Positions 35,721 to 44,138 are shown, counted from the first letter of the stretch. The stretch: DNA of 64,000 nt from Emcibacteraceae bacterium (GCA_041396985.1 JAWKXO010000001.1:62001-126000); one strand, 5' to 3'. A program made the numbers and translations. Notes: generated by a model from the letters alone, not told the origin.

Positions 35721-35744
35721 ATTTATATTAATATTAATATAAAT
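35721..35744. promoter_or_regulatory. 24-bp perfect palindrome, candidate MarR operator
   Basis: Both arms read ATTTATATTAAT, with the second arm the exact reverse complement. It starts 12 bp before the MarR-GNAT ATG and overlaps the likely promoter. MarR dimers bind palindromes of about this size. The all-A/T composition is a reason for caution. Confidence 0.5.
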
Positions 35745-35782
35745 ACTTATATATCGAAATAAAAATGAATTTCAAGTGTAAG

Positions 35783-36442
35783 TTAACTACTGGGTTTCCA
35801 GCCATCAATCCATTCATCAAGCAACACGACATCCGGTGCTACCCCATTGGCACGAAACCAGCTGTCAATCGCATAAGATACACCGCTTTCACGGTCAATC
35901 AGTGTTGCTGTGTTATGAAGGAGCATCAGACCAAACCTGTTTCCTCTTATGGCAATTGTGCCTATATCATGAAATCTCACATGCCCGGCTTTATTCAGCA
36001 TCTGTAAATAGGTTGTTGTATTTATGCTTTCGTCAATACAGTCAAGCTGTCCTTTCGGGGCAAAGGTAAAAAGCCATGATTTGGCGATATCATCGCTGGT
36101 ACCGGTTTTAGGGCCAATAAATTTTTCCATTAGCCCGATTGCTTTCGGAATCCTTTCCCGTTCTTCAATTGCTGTAGCAGGTGGAGTGTCGAAAATTGCT
36201 TCGATCTGTGCCCATTCATCAGGGTCAAAAGAAGTCTGCTGTACTACATGGCACCCATAGGAAGAACAGTGGCTGAACATGGTTGTTTCCGGTTCCGGGG
36301 CTCCTACTTCGGATTTAACCTTTTCTGCGGTTGTATAAGCACATCCACTGGTCATGAGAATACTCATGACCAGTGAAATAAAATACTGTACTTTTCGTTT
36401 AATTTGACAATAAGTCGCTTGTGCTTGAACTATCATTACCAT
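35783..36442 (-). CDS. Lipoprotein with a candidate Cys-His-Asp triad, unknown family
   Basis: The 219-residue protein has a hydrophobic segment ending in LMTSGC (Cys34), a lipobox. The C-terminal half has Cys135 (QLDCIDES), His176 (LLHNTAT) and Asp193 (YAIDSWF), whose order and spacing look like the transglutaminase-like/papain-like catalytic triad. This is a motif reading, not a domain hit. The start overlaps the upstream gene by 44 bases, so the two are in one unit. A perfect 13-bp hairpin lies within the signal-peptide codons (36346-36375). I do not recognise the family. Confidence 0.68.
   Translation of the reverse strand: MVMIVQAQATYCQIKRKVQYFISLVMSILMTSGCAYTTAEKVKSEVGAPEPETTMFSHCSSYGCHVVQQTSFDPDEWAQIEAIFDTPPATAIEERERIPKAIGLMEKFIGPKTGTSDDIAKSWLFTFAPKGQLDCIDESINTTTYLQMLNKAGHVRFHDIGTIAIRGNRFGLMLLHNTATLIDRESGVSYAIDSWFRANGVAPDVVLLDEWIDGWKPSS
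36346..36375. repeat. Perfect 13-bp inverted repeat in the lipoprotein signal-peptide codons
   Basis: CACTGGTCATGAG (36346-36358) and CTCATGACCAGTG (36363-36375) flank a 4-base loop. In RNA this would be a stable hairpin across codons for SLVMSILMTSG, shortly after the start and past the end of the upstream gene. Confidence 0.75.
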
Positions 36443-36914
36443 CGAAACATCCGGCAGCCCAACAAATGCCCCCTGCTACAAGCGCAAGGCCCAAGGTCCA
36501 AAGTATAACATTACCGTTACCGTTACCGTTGCCAAAGATATTTTTACGCTGACTTTCATCAAGAAACTCATAATTTGCAAGGCTCAGACTTTTGACGCCG
36601 TTATTGTTAATTCCGGTACTGAATAGATTTAAATCACGGGTATAGCCATATTGAAACGGATTGGAATTTCTCATTTCCTGTCCATAAGTCATTTTAAAAC
36701 CGTAAAATGCTTTTTTCTTCGTTGTATTTCTATCCCCAAAAGGTATTGTCAGCCCTACCTGACCGGTTAATCCACGGGAATTAATCTTACCCTTGAAATA
36801 ACTGTCTTTCATTTGATCAAATGCACTGTAATGAAGGTTCTGCGCAAATGCGATTGATGTTTGCCCCCAGACAAATATGGTGGACAGACTTAAAATTATC
36901 AATTTTTTTAGCAT
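36399..36914 (-). CDS. Secreted protein with Gly-Asn repeat, unknown family
   Basis: The 171-residue protein has a signal peptide ending near AFAQ (residue 25), a beta-rich middle with GQVGLTIPFGDRNTT and FYGFKMTYGQE, a short GNGNGNGN run at about 128-135, and a hydrophobic segment VILWTLGLALVAGGICWAAGCF near 136-157. It could be a small outer-membrane or surface protein. The gene ends inside the downstream lipoprotein gene, so expression of the two is probably linked. No family is recognised. Confidence 0.68.
   Translation of the reverse strand: MLKKLIILSLSTIFVWGQTSIAFAQNLHYSAFDQMKDSYFKGKINSRGLTGQVGLTIPFGDRNTTKKKAFYGFKMTYGQEMRNSNPFQYGYTRDLNLFSTGINNNGVKSLSLANYEFLDESQRKNIFGNGNGNGNVILWTLGLALVAGGICWAAGCFDGNDSSSTSDLLSN
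36511..36533. repeat. In-frame hexanucleotide repeat coding for Gly-Asn
   Basis: Just over three copies of a TTACCG-type 6-bp unit (plus strand) encode the Gly-Asn run on the minus strand. Copy-number change would alter protein length without a frameshift. Confidence 0.7.
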
Positions 36915-37170
36915 AATATCCCCTTACTATATTCTGTTGATTGGTCAAGTTAATGTTGCCCAGATATAAGGCTTATTTCGCCCGATAACGCATACATAAA
37001 GAACAAAAGCGGGGGTCCTTTCCCTCAAAAGGACAACGGCTCAATATAACAAGAAATGTAATAAATTACAACTAGCCTAAAATTTGGCAGATTAATTGTG
37101 ATTATTCTTTGCAACTTGGTGAGAACCAACTATACAGGCGTAAAGTTTAATTTATTAATTTGGATTTTCA

Positions 37171-38139
37171 TTGGCTTATTTAACCGTTATCGCCGGACTG
37201 ATTTTATTGGTCGTTGCTGGTGATATTATGATCCGCGGGGCCGTATCGATTGCTGAAAATCTGGGACTCAGCAAACTTGTCATCGGCCTGACCGTCATTG
37301 CCTTTGGTACATCAGCACCAGAACTGGTTGTTGGCCTCCAGGCAGCCTACGAAGGTGTGCCGACAATGGCACTCGGGAACGCGGTGGGCAGCAATATTGC
37401 CAATATTCTTCTGGTGATCGGCCTCCCTGCTGTATTTTATCCCTTTGATTGCGATAGCAGCGAAATTAGACGAAACTATTATATTATGCTCGGCGGCACC
37501 GCTCTTTTCATCATTCTTTGCTGGATGGGGCCTATTACCTATATTGAAGGAATTTTACTGTTTATCCTGCTTGGGGCCTTTTTAATCAATTCCTATAAAG
37601 TCGGGCGGCTCGATGAAAGCCAGCATAAGGAGAGTAAGAAAGTTTCCGAAAAAGCTTATGAGGATCTGGACGAGCTTCCCGAAACACCGCTACCGACAGT
37701 CCGGTCCGGAATTTATCTGCTTGCCGGTTTGTCTGGCCTGATTTATGGTGCAAAAATGCTTGTTGATGGTGGTGTCGAAATTGCCCGAACCTACAATGTA
37801 TCAGAAGCCATCATCGGTCTAACCATCATTGCCATTGGCACCAGCCTGCCGGAACTTGTCACCTCTATTATTGCTGCCAGAAAAGATCATGGTGATGTTG
37901 CCCTGGGCAATGTCATAGGCAGTAACATTTTTAATCTTTATGCCATCATGGGCGGAACTGCATTTATCAGTGATATTCCCATCCCGATAAGTTTTCTTCA
38001 TCTTGATTTATGGGTTATGGCACTCTCATCCGTCATACTCATTCCATTCCTTGTTTGGAAATTACGCTTTTCCCGTGTAATAGGACTGGTATTTACAGGC
38101 GGATATATTATATATCTACAGATGCTGGGCAGTAGTTAG
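37171..38139 (+). CDS. Calcium/sodium antiporter, YrbG type (CaCA family)
   Basis: The 322-residue membrane protein has two homologous halves, each with the CaCA alpha-repeat: FGTSAPELVVGLQAA and GNAVGSNIANILLVIG in the first, IGTSLPELVTSIIAA and GNVIGSNIFNLYAIMG in the second. About ten spans and an acidic loop after the fifth span fit the bacterial K+-independent group. It probably exchanges Ca2+ for Na+ or H+. The start is TTG (37171) with GGA 7 bases upstream. The folB gene starts 15 bases later. Confidence 0.92.
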   Translation: MAYLTVIAGLILLVVAGDIMIRGAVSIAENLGLSKLVIGLTVIAFGTSAPELVVGLQAAYEGVPTMALGNAVGSNIANILLVIGLPAVFYPFDCDSSEIRRNYYIMLGGTALFIILCWMGPITYIEGILLFILLGAFLINSYKVGRLDESQHKESKKVSEKAYEDLDELPETPLPTVRSGIYLLAGLSGLIYGAKMLVDGGVEIARTYNVSEAIIGLTIIAIGTSLPELVTSIIAARKDHGDVALGNVIGSNIFNLYAIMGGTAFISDIPIPISFLHLDLWVMALSSVILIPFLVWKLRFSRVIGLVFTGGYIIYLQMLGSS

Positions 38140-38154
38140 ACAGGACATCCGGAC

Positions 38155-38574
38155 ATGACAAGCAAATTTTATAAAAGTAACCTTTCCCCCATCAAATATG
38201 CCGACGCTTCCCGCAGCTTACGTCATGTATTTGTTCGTGATTTAATTTTGAGCAGTTCAATCGGCATATACGACCATGAAAAAGAAAAAGAACAAAAAAT
38301 AAGAATCAATATTGATCTCAGTGTTAAAGAAGAACAAGGTCCACTCAATGATGATTATGCAAACGTGGTCTGTTATGAAAAAGTCGTCGAAGGTATTAAG
38401 AACATTGTCCATTCCGGACATGTTCATCTTGTCGAAACACTTGCCGAAAAAATTGCCGATCTTAATTTAATTGACCCCCGCATTTTATCGGTCAGGGTCC
38501 GTGTTGAGAAACTGGAAGCAATAGAAAACACCACCAGTGTCGGCGTTGAAATTGAAAGACATAAAAGCTTGTAA
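38155..38574 (+). CDS. folB: Dihydroneopterin aldolase family protein
   Basis: The 139-residue protein matches FolB: FVRDLILSSSIGIYDHEKEKEQKIRINIDLSV near residue 26 and the C-terminal RVRVEKLEAIENTTSVGVEIER. FolB splits dihydroneopterin in folate synthesis. The active-site Glu in GIYDHEKE and Lys in VEKLEA are kept. An extra 22 residues precede the usual start. It shares a unit with the antiporter and is followed by an AT-rich palindrome that may stop transcription. Confidence 0.88.
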   Translation: MTSKFYKSNLSPIKYADASRSLRHVFVRDLILSSSIGIYDHEKEKEQKIRINIDLSVKEEQGPLNDDYANVVCYEKVVEGIKNIVHSGHVHLVETLAEKIADLNLIDPRILSVRVRVEKLEAIENTTSVGVEIERHKSL

Positions 38575-38591
38575 TTTTTCCGGACTTTCAT

Positions 38592-38616
38592 ATGAAATAT
38601 ATATTTCATTTTTGTT
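38592..38616 (+). terminator. AT-rich hairpin after folB
   Basis: ATGAAATATATATTTCAT (38592-38609) is a perfect palindrome followed by TTTTTGTT. It is a weak terminator candidate because the stem has few G:C pairs. Confidence 0.35.
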
Positions 38617-38859
38617 AAATCATTGAAAAATCAGCATATATTTTTTTGTTCTTTTTTGTTCTTTCTGAAAAGTTGTCAACAGCAATGAAAAATTCAATTT
38701 TTTAATCCTACCCGGAAAAAAATTATTTAAAATTATATTGAAAAAGTTTATTGACAATAAAAAGTGTATTTGTTTTCAAAGCCTTAGATTATTTGCCTAA
38801 AATTTGTGCAATTTGCTGAATCCTCAACAGTTCCGCCATCTTTTACTGCCAATAAAAAG

Positions 38860-38894
38860 TTATACACCAGTTTATCCACAGCTTTCGTGGATAA
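38860..38894. promoter_or_regulatory. Three DnaA-box-like sites
   Basis: TTATACACC, TTATCCACA and, on the opposite strand, TTATCCACG fall within 35 bp. The second and third form an 8-bp inverted repeat (TTATCCAC / GTGGATAA) with a 7-base spacer. The middle site matches the DnaA consensus exactly, the other two differ at one or two places. Confidence 0.6.
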
Positions 38895-39039
38895 GTTTTT
38901 CACGAATCCGAGCGCTTGGCGTTAGTCCTTGAATCTGTTGAATATTTATAAACTGTTAAGCATATTTATCAAAAAAGTTACATATGAAACCGAATAATGA
39001 ACGTAGACATTGAGATGTGAATTGATATAAATATTTACT

Positions 39040-40878
39040 ATGAATGAAGGCATTGAAACCATAAAATCCTATTTGAAAAACCTTGGGAATAATCCCGGGG
39101 TTTACCGCATGATTGATGGCGATGAAAATGTTCTTTATGTCGGAAAAGCCAAAAATCTTTCAAACAGGGTCAAAAGCTATACGAACCTGCGCGGCCAATC
39201 ATACCGGATTGCCAAAATGGTTTCCCTCACCCGGTCAATGGAGTTTGTCAGCACCCATACAGAAGTAGAGGCTTTGCTCCTTGAAGCCAATCTGATCAAA
39301 CGCTATAAGCCGCGCTATAATATTCTGCTACGCGATGATAAATCCTTTCCCTATATCCTGATTGATAAAACCCACCCAAGCCCCCGTGTCCTCAAGCATC
39401 GGGGGGCCAAGAAAAAGGATGGATATTATTTTGGTCCCTTCGCTTCGGCGAGTGCCGTCAATGCCTCTTTAAATATTTTACAGAAAGCTTTTTCCCTTAG
39501 AACGTGTAGTGACAGTATCTTTAATAGCAGAAGCCGGCCCTGCCTGCTCTATCAGATCAAAAGATGTTCGGCCCCATGCGTCGGCAAAATATCAGAAGAG
39601 GATTATGACGCGCTGGTCAATGAAGCCCATGATTTCTTAAGTGGCAGAAGCGACTCCATAAAACGGCGGTTCACTGAAAAGATGAATGAAGCCAGCTCGC
39701 ACCAGCAATATGAACTTGCCGCCGTTTATCGTGACAGGCTCAAAGCTCTTGTCGCTGTACAAAGCCGCCAGGATGCGACCAACGGCAAACTTGAAGAAGC
39801 CGATGTGATTGCCGCCTATAAGGACGGCGGTCAGACCTGTATCGAGGTTTTTTTCTATCGCGCAGGACAGAACTGGGGCAATAAGGCCTATTTTCCGCGT
39901 CATGACAAGGATCAGCAGGTTGGTGAAATCCTTCCCGCCTTTATTTCCCAGTTTTACGACAATAAAATGCCCCCTAAAAAGATACTGATCAACAGCAGTA
40001 TAAAACAAAAAGCCCTGCTTGAAGAAGCGCTTTCCATGAATGCAGGACATAAAGTCAAAATCACTATGCCGCAACGGGGCGCCAATCTGCTATTGGTGGA
40101 AATGGTAGAAAAAAATGCCCGTGAAGCGCTTGAACGCAGAGTTGCCGAAACATCATCCCAGGCAAAATTGCTGGCGGGTGTGGCTGATCTTTTTGACCTT
40201 GATGCCCCGCCAAACCGGATCGAAGTCTATGATAACAGCCATATTTCAGGAACAAGCGCTCTTGGTGCAATGATTGTTGCCGGGCCGGAAGGGTTCGAAA
40301 AGAATGCCTACAGAAAATTCAATATAAAATCTGAAGATCTGGTCCCGGGAGATGATTTCGGTATGATGCGCGAAGTCATGACCAGACGCTTTAAACGCCA
40401 GCTTCGGGAAGATCCGGACCGAAATGCGCCAACCTGGCCTGATCTTCTGCTGATTGATGGCGGCAAAGGGCAGCTTTCAGCCGTTTGCAGTGTCCTTGAG
40501 GATCTGGGACTGACCGATATTCCTGTCGTTTCCATTGCCAAGGGACCGGACCGAAACGCCGGAAGAGAGGATTTTTATCTTCCCGGCAAGACCCCGTTTA
40601 AGTTACCGCCCAATGATCCTGTTCTTTATTATCTTCAGCGTTTGCGCGACGAATCTCACCGCTTTGTAATTGGGTCCCACCGCAGCAAAAGGGCACAGAA
40701 AATGCATAAATCATTGCTTGATGGTCTGCCCGGAGTCGGTGCCGTTCGTAAAAAAGCCCTGCTTATGCATTTCGGGTCTGCCAAAGCGGTTTCAGACGCC
40801 GCTATAAATGATCTGCAAAGGGTGGATGGTATTTCACAGGCACTGGCGACGCAGATTTATGATTATTTTCATCCATAA
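39040..40878 (+). CDS. uvrC: Excinuclease ABC subunit C
   Basis: UvrC makes the two incisions in nucleotide excision repair. The 612-residue protein has the GIY-YIG domain at the N-terminus (NPGVYRMIDGDENVLYVGKAKNLSNRVKSY), the UVR motif (YELAAVYRDRLKAL near 225), an RNase H-like domain (YDNSHISGTSALGAMIV and LLIDGGKGQLSAV), and tandem HhH at the C-terminus (LLDGLPGVGAVRKKALL). Length fits the family. It is followed by pgsA, moaD and moaE, an order common in alphaproteobacteria. Confidence 0.97.
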   Translation: MNEGIETIKSYLKNLGNNPGVYRMIDGDENVLYVGKAKNLSNRVKSYTNLRGQSYRIAKMVSLTRSMEFVSTHTEVEALLLEANLIKRYKPRYNILLRDDKSFPYILIDKTHPSPRVLKHRGAKKKDGYYFGPFASASAVNASLNILQKAFSLRTCSDSIFNSRSRPCLLYQIKRCSAPCVGKISEEDYDALVNEAHDFLSGRSDSIKRRFTEKMNEASSHQQYELAAVYRDRLKALVAVQSRQDATNGKLEEADVIAAYKDGGQTCIEVFFYRAGQNWGNKAYFPRHDKDQQVGEILPAFISQFYDNKMPPKKILINSSIKQKALLEEALSMNAGHKVKITMPQRGANLLLVEMVEKNAREALERRVAETSSQAKLLAGVADLFDLDAPPNRIEVYDNSHISGTSALGAMIVAGPEGFEKNAYRKFNIKSEDLVPGDDFGMMREVMTRRFKRQLREDPDRNAPTWPDLLLIDGGKGQLSAVCSVLEDLGLTDIPVVSIAKGPDRNAGREDFYLPGKTPFKLPPNDPVLYYLQRLRDESHRFVIGSHRSKRAQKMHKSLLDGLPGVGAVRKKALLMHFGSAKAVSDAAINDLQRVDGISQALATQIYDYFHP

Positions 40879-40947
40879 GATTTATTTCGTTGCCTTCCAG
40901 CACTATTTTACTACAATTGCCGATGATGAATTAAAGACAATTATATT

Positions 40948-41493
40948 ATGAATAATCTTGCCAATATACTGACATTTTCAAGGATCCTTCTTATTCCGCT
41001 GATGGTGGCGGCCTTTTATATTAAAGGCAATGTCAGTTACTGGCTTACATTTGCTATTTTTGTGACAGCCGGTATTACCGATTTTTTTGACGGCTATATT
41101 GCCCGCCGTTTTAATCAGACATCAAAGCTTGGGGCCTTTATGGACCCGATCGCCGACAAACTCCTGATTGCAACCGCTCTGATGATGATGGTCGCTTTTG
41201 ACCGGATTGAAGGATATACAGTACTTGCTGCCGTCGTTATCCTTTGCCGTGAATTTGCGGTTTCGGGTCTGCGTGAGTTTCTCGCTGACTTAAAAGTTGG
41301 CATTCCGGTGACCTATCTTGCCAAATGGAAAACAACCCTTCAGATTTTTGCCCTTGGGTTTTTGCTGGTCGGCAAGGCTGCTCCTGCGATCATTCCGGCC
41401 GTCATGATTGGTGATTTTTGCTTATGGGCTGCCGCTATTCTGACCCTTTATACCGGTTATGATTATCTGCGCGCCGGTCTAAAACATATGTGA
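40948..41493 (+). CDS. pgsA: CDP-diacylglycerol--glycerol-3-phosphate 3-phosphatidyltransferase
   Basis: PgsA makes phosphatidylglycerolphosphate at the inner membrane. The 181-residue protein has the CDP-alcohol phosphotransferase signature DFFDGYIARRFNQTSKLGAFMDPIADK (DGX2ARX8GX3DX3D) near residues 46-71, with about four to five spans. The moaD gene begins 7 bases after its stop. Confidence 0.96.
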   Translation: MNNLANILTFSRILLIPLMVAAFYIKGNVSYWLTFAIFVTAGITDFFDGYIARRFNQTSKLGAFMDPIADKLLIATALMMMVAFDRIEGYTVLAAVVILCREFAVSGLREFLADLKVGIPVTYLAKWKTTLQIFALGFLLVGKAAPAIIPAVMIGDFCLWAAAILTLYTGYDYLRAGLKHM

Positions 41494-41500
41494 GAAAAAT

Positions 41501-41752
41501 ATGAATATTTTCTATTTTGCGCGCATTCGTGAAAATATCGGCATTAGCTCCGAAGAATTAACCCTGCCATCCGGGGTAGTGACCGTCAGTGATCTCATCC
41601 GTTTTCTTGAAGATAAAGGCGATCAGTACAAATCCGCATTTGCAGAAAGTGATCTGATACGGGTTGCTGTAAATAACGATTATGTCGGGCTAGATTATAA
41701 AATCACTGATAAAGATGAAATTGCCCTCTTCCCGCCAATGACCGGGGGTTAA
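41501..41752 (+). CDS. moaD: Molybdopterin synthase small subunit
   Basis: The 83-residue ubiquitin-like protein ends in PPMTGG, the double glycine that is thiocarboxylated to donate sulfur to molybdopterin. The N-terminus FYFARIRENIG fits MoaD. It overlaps no gene and is one base from moaE, so both subunits are made together. Confidence 0.95.
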   Translation: MNIFYFARIRENIGISSEELTLPSGVVTVSDLIRFLEDKGDQYKSAFAESDLIRVAVNNDYVGLDYKITDKDEIALFPPMTGG

Positions 41753-41753
41753 A

Positions 41754-42203
41754 ATGCGTATTTCCGTTCAGGCTGAAGATTTTAATATCGGCGAAGAAAT
41801 TGAGAAAGTTCGACAGGGCCGCACCGATCTTGGCGCAATTGCCACTTTTACCGGACTGGTTCGTGATATTCATGGTGATCAGGTTATCCGAAAAATGACC
41901 CTTGAACATTTCCCGGCCATGGCGGAAAAAGAACTAACAAAAATCGCTAAGCAGGCAAAAGCCCGCTGGCCCCTCGAAGAGCTGACCATCATTCACCGCT
42001 TTGGTCCTTTATATCCCGGTGACAATATCGTTTTGGTGATTACCGCTTCTCACCACCGAGAAGCGGCATTTGAAGCGGCACAGTTTATGATGGACTGGCT
42101 TAAAACCGACGCTCCCTTCTGGAAAAAGGAAGAAACTGATAAGGGCGAACACTGGGTAGCCGCCAAAGAAGACGATGATATAAAAAGAGATCGCTGGACC
42201 TGA
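41754..42203 (+). CDS. moaE: Molybdopterin synthase large subunit
   Basis: The 149-residue protein has FTGLVRD near residue 37, the HRFGPLYPGDNIVLVITASHHREAAFEAAQFMMDWLKTDAPFWKKE block and the catalytic Lys in FWKKEE. It forms the hetero-tetramer with MoaD that converts cyclic pyranopterin monophosphate into molybdopterin. The stop codon lies in the first arm of a hairpin (42193-42223). Confidence 0.96.
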   Translation: MRISVQAEDFNIGEEIEKVRQGRTDLGAIATFTGLVRDIHGDQVIRKMTLEHFPAMAEKELTKIAKQAKARWPLEELTIIHRFGPLYPGDNIVLVITASHHREAAFEAAQFMMDWLKTDAPFWKKEETDKGEHWVAAKEDDDIKRDRWT

Positions 42204-42223
42204 AAATCCTATTCAAGTCCAGC
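42193..42223 (+). terminator. Hairpin between convergent moaE and SQR genes
   Basis: GCTGGAC (42193-42199) pairs with GTCCAGC (42217-42223), and the stem extends inward by four more pairs after one mismatch. A short T-rich stretch follows. It may stop transcription from one or both sides. Confidence 0.5.
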
Positions 42224-42234
42224 TCATTGTCTTG

Positions 42235-43488
42235 TTAATGATGATCTGTTTCTTTTTTGGTTGATCCGGCAAACCATTCACTGCCTTTCAGCATCAGGTT
42301 CCAGTAAACCCAGGGCAAAATATTTGCCTTTAGTATCCAGCCGAAGATCGTTGCCTTTAGACTGTTGTTGACCCATTTGGGGAAGGTCGGCATCAGTTTT
42401 CCGCCATAGCCGAATTCAGCCAAGATCACCCGCCCCCGCGAAACCGTCAGTGGGCATGAGCCATAGCCCATATAAAGCGAGGTAAGCTCTTTGCCATCAA
42501 CCTGCGCCAACAAATTCTCTGCCACGACAACGGTCTGTTTGCGGGCAGCAGCAGCCGTTTTGGCATTTGTCGTTGCAATCGCATCACCAACCCCGAAAAC
42601 ATTGGCAAATTTCGGATGCTGCAAAGTATGGTCATCCACGGCCATAAAGCCACTTTCATTTGCCAGCGGGCTTTTTGCCAGAAAATCAAGGGCGCATTGC
42701 GGCGGGCTTACATGCAGCATATCAAATTTCTCATCAACCTGACTGACTTTTCCGTCCGCGCCGGTCACATTGAATGTGGCAATTTTTTTATCGCCATCAA
42801 CGGCAACAAGATTTTTGGAAAAACTTAAATTCGCGCCATATTTCTGAACCCATTCCATAAGGGGCGGAACATAGTCAGCCACCCCGAAAAGCGATGGTGC
42901 CGCCGTGCAGAATTCAACATCAATTTTATCAAGCAATCCTTTCTTCTGCCATTCATCACAGGAAAGATACATGGCTTTCTGCGGTGCACCGGCACATTTA
43001 AAGGGGGGTGGCGGCTGCGTAAAAATTGCCTTACCCGAATGAAGATGTTCAACCAGATGCCAGGTATATGGCGCAGTTTCGCGCAGGTAATTGGTGGTTA
43101 CGCCATTTTTTCCCAGCGTTTCCTTTAATCCCTTAACCGCATCAAGATTAATTTTAATGCCCGGTGCCACCACAAGCGATTTATAGCTAACACTTGCGCC
43201 AGAAGCCAGTCCGACACTGTTCTTTTCAGGGTCAAATGTTGCCGCCTCTTCCTTAATCCAGGTCACGCCTTCCGGCATTACACTCTGTTCCGGACGAATT
43301 GTTTCATCCATAACAAAAATGCCGCCGCCAACCAGTGTCCAGCCCGGCTGGTAATAATGTTCCTCTTTCGGTTCGATAACGGCAATTTTCAGCCAGTGAC
43401 GTCGTTTCAGAAGACTTGAAACTGTTGATATACCTGCTGATCCGCCCCCGACAACAACAACATCATAGGAATTATTCTGATCACTCAT
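42235..43488 (-). CDS. Sulfide:quinone oxidoreductase, mitochondrial (type II) group
   Basis: The 417-residue flavoprotein has the FAD motif VVVGGGSAGISTVSSLLKR near residue 11. The two redox cysteines are Cys165 (FKCAGAPQKAMYLSCDEW) and Cys345 (GSCPLTVSRGRVILAEFGYGGK), both in the contexts of the SQOR/HMT2 group. A hydrophobic C-terminus (IFGWILKANILPWVYWNLML) would dip into the membrane. It should oxidise sulfide and reduce ubiquinone at the membrane. It is transcribed alone, and no persulfide dioxygenase or rhodanese is nearby. Confidence 0.9.
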   Translation of the reverse strand: MSDQNNSYDVVVVGGGSAGISTVSSLLKRRHWLKIAVIEPKEEHYYQPGWTLVGGGIFVMDETIRPEQSVMPEGVTWIKEEAATFDPEKNSVGLASGASVSYKSLVVAPGIKINLDAVKGLKETLGKNGVTTNYLRETAPYTWHLVEHLHSGKAIFTQPPPPFKCAGAPQKAMYLSCDEWQKKGLLDKIDVEFCTAAPSLFGVADYVPPLMEWVQKYGANLSFSKNLVAVDGDKKIATFNVTGADGKVSQVDEKFDMLHVSPPQCALDFLAKSPLANESGFMAVDDHTLQHPKFANVFGVGDAIATTNAKTAAAARKQTVVVAENLLAQVDGKELTSLYMGYGSCPLTVSRGRVILAEFGYGGKLMPTFPKWVNNSLKATIFGWILKANILPWVYWNLMLKGSEWFAGSTKKETDHH

Positions 43489-43682
43489 AATAGGCCCCTT
43501 TAGAATTTGAATAATATAGTTTTTTAATTTGATTTATTAATAATTTTATTTGAAAAATAGATTTTATAGGAAAGATTAGAAACATAAAAGCTAAAAAATA
43601 TTACGGCTATATCTATAGTTACAAATATTCAATTGTCGTAATCCGTAAATTCCATCAACCAAATTACAAAGGAAATGTAACA

Positions 43683-44138
43683 ATGTTCCGTCAGTTTATC
43701 ATTTATTTTGGTATATATTTAAGCTGTCTATCAATGACCAACGGACAGCCAGTTTCATATGATAATAAAAAAGACATTGAAACAGCTTCGCGCGCTTTTG
43801 ATGATGCCCAGTTTTATAAAGACAAAGCTTTACTGGATGTGTTTCTTGCCAAGGATTTCAAATTTGTGAAAAGTACCGGTGAATTTACTGACCGAAACGG
43901 TTTTATTTCAATTTTCATTGACCCCGAGGTTACATTTGAAAAATTCATAATTACAAACCGTGAAATTTTAGAATTTGGACCTGATGTTGCAACAGTCATA
44001 GCGGATGGCATTATTCTGGGTAAAACAAATAACGATCCGTTCAAGCAACATTTTCGGTATGCTGATACCTTCGAAAAACGAAACGGTGAATGGAAAGTTG
44101 TTTATGTGCAGGTGACACCAATTTTGGAAGACAACTGA
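43683..44138 (+). CDS. Secreted NTF2-like (DUF4440-type) protein
   Basis: The 151-residue protein has a signal peptide (MFRQFIIYFGIYLSCLSMTNG) and a cone-shaped NTF2-like fold with ASRAFDDAQFYKDKALLDVFLAKDFKFVKSTGEFTDRNGFI near the start and RYADTFEKRNGEWKVVYVQVTPI at the end, as in SnoaL/DUF4440 proteins. Members bind small ligands or act as isomerases. No function can be assigned here. Confidence 0.8.
   Translation: MFRQFIIYFGIYLSCLSMTNGQPVSYDNKKDIETASRAFDDAQFYKDKALLDVFLAKDFKFVKSTGEFTDRNGFISIFIDPEVTFEKFIITNREILEFGPDVATVIADGIILGKTNNDPFKQHFRYADTFEKRNGEWKVVYVQVTPILEDN

Larger units (their letters stand above)
38575..39039. other. AT-rich gap with DnaA-box and GANTC cluster
   Basis: No ORF is supported in these 465 bp. 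An 18-bp palindrome followed by T-rich sequence (38592-38616) may terminate folB. DnaA-box-like sequences occur at 38860-38868 (TTATACACC), 38872-38880 (TTATCCACA, perfect consensus) and 38886-38894 (TTATCCACG on the minus strand). GANTC sites lie at 38818, 38904 and 38931. The left half is strongly AT-rich, as an unwinding element would be. It could be a replication origin, a DnaA-controlled promoter, or coincidence. Confidence 0.5.

Noticed and set aside
36930..36946. FNR-type box in TTGATTGGTCAAG near 36932
   Set aside because: The half-sites are three bases apart instead of four and the right half is incomplete.
38648..38661. GTTC-N6-GTTC as a LexA box upstream of uvrC
   Set aside because: The alphaproteobacterial LexA box needs seven bases between the half-sites; here there are six, in a T-rich run almost 400 bp from the uvrC start.
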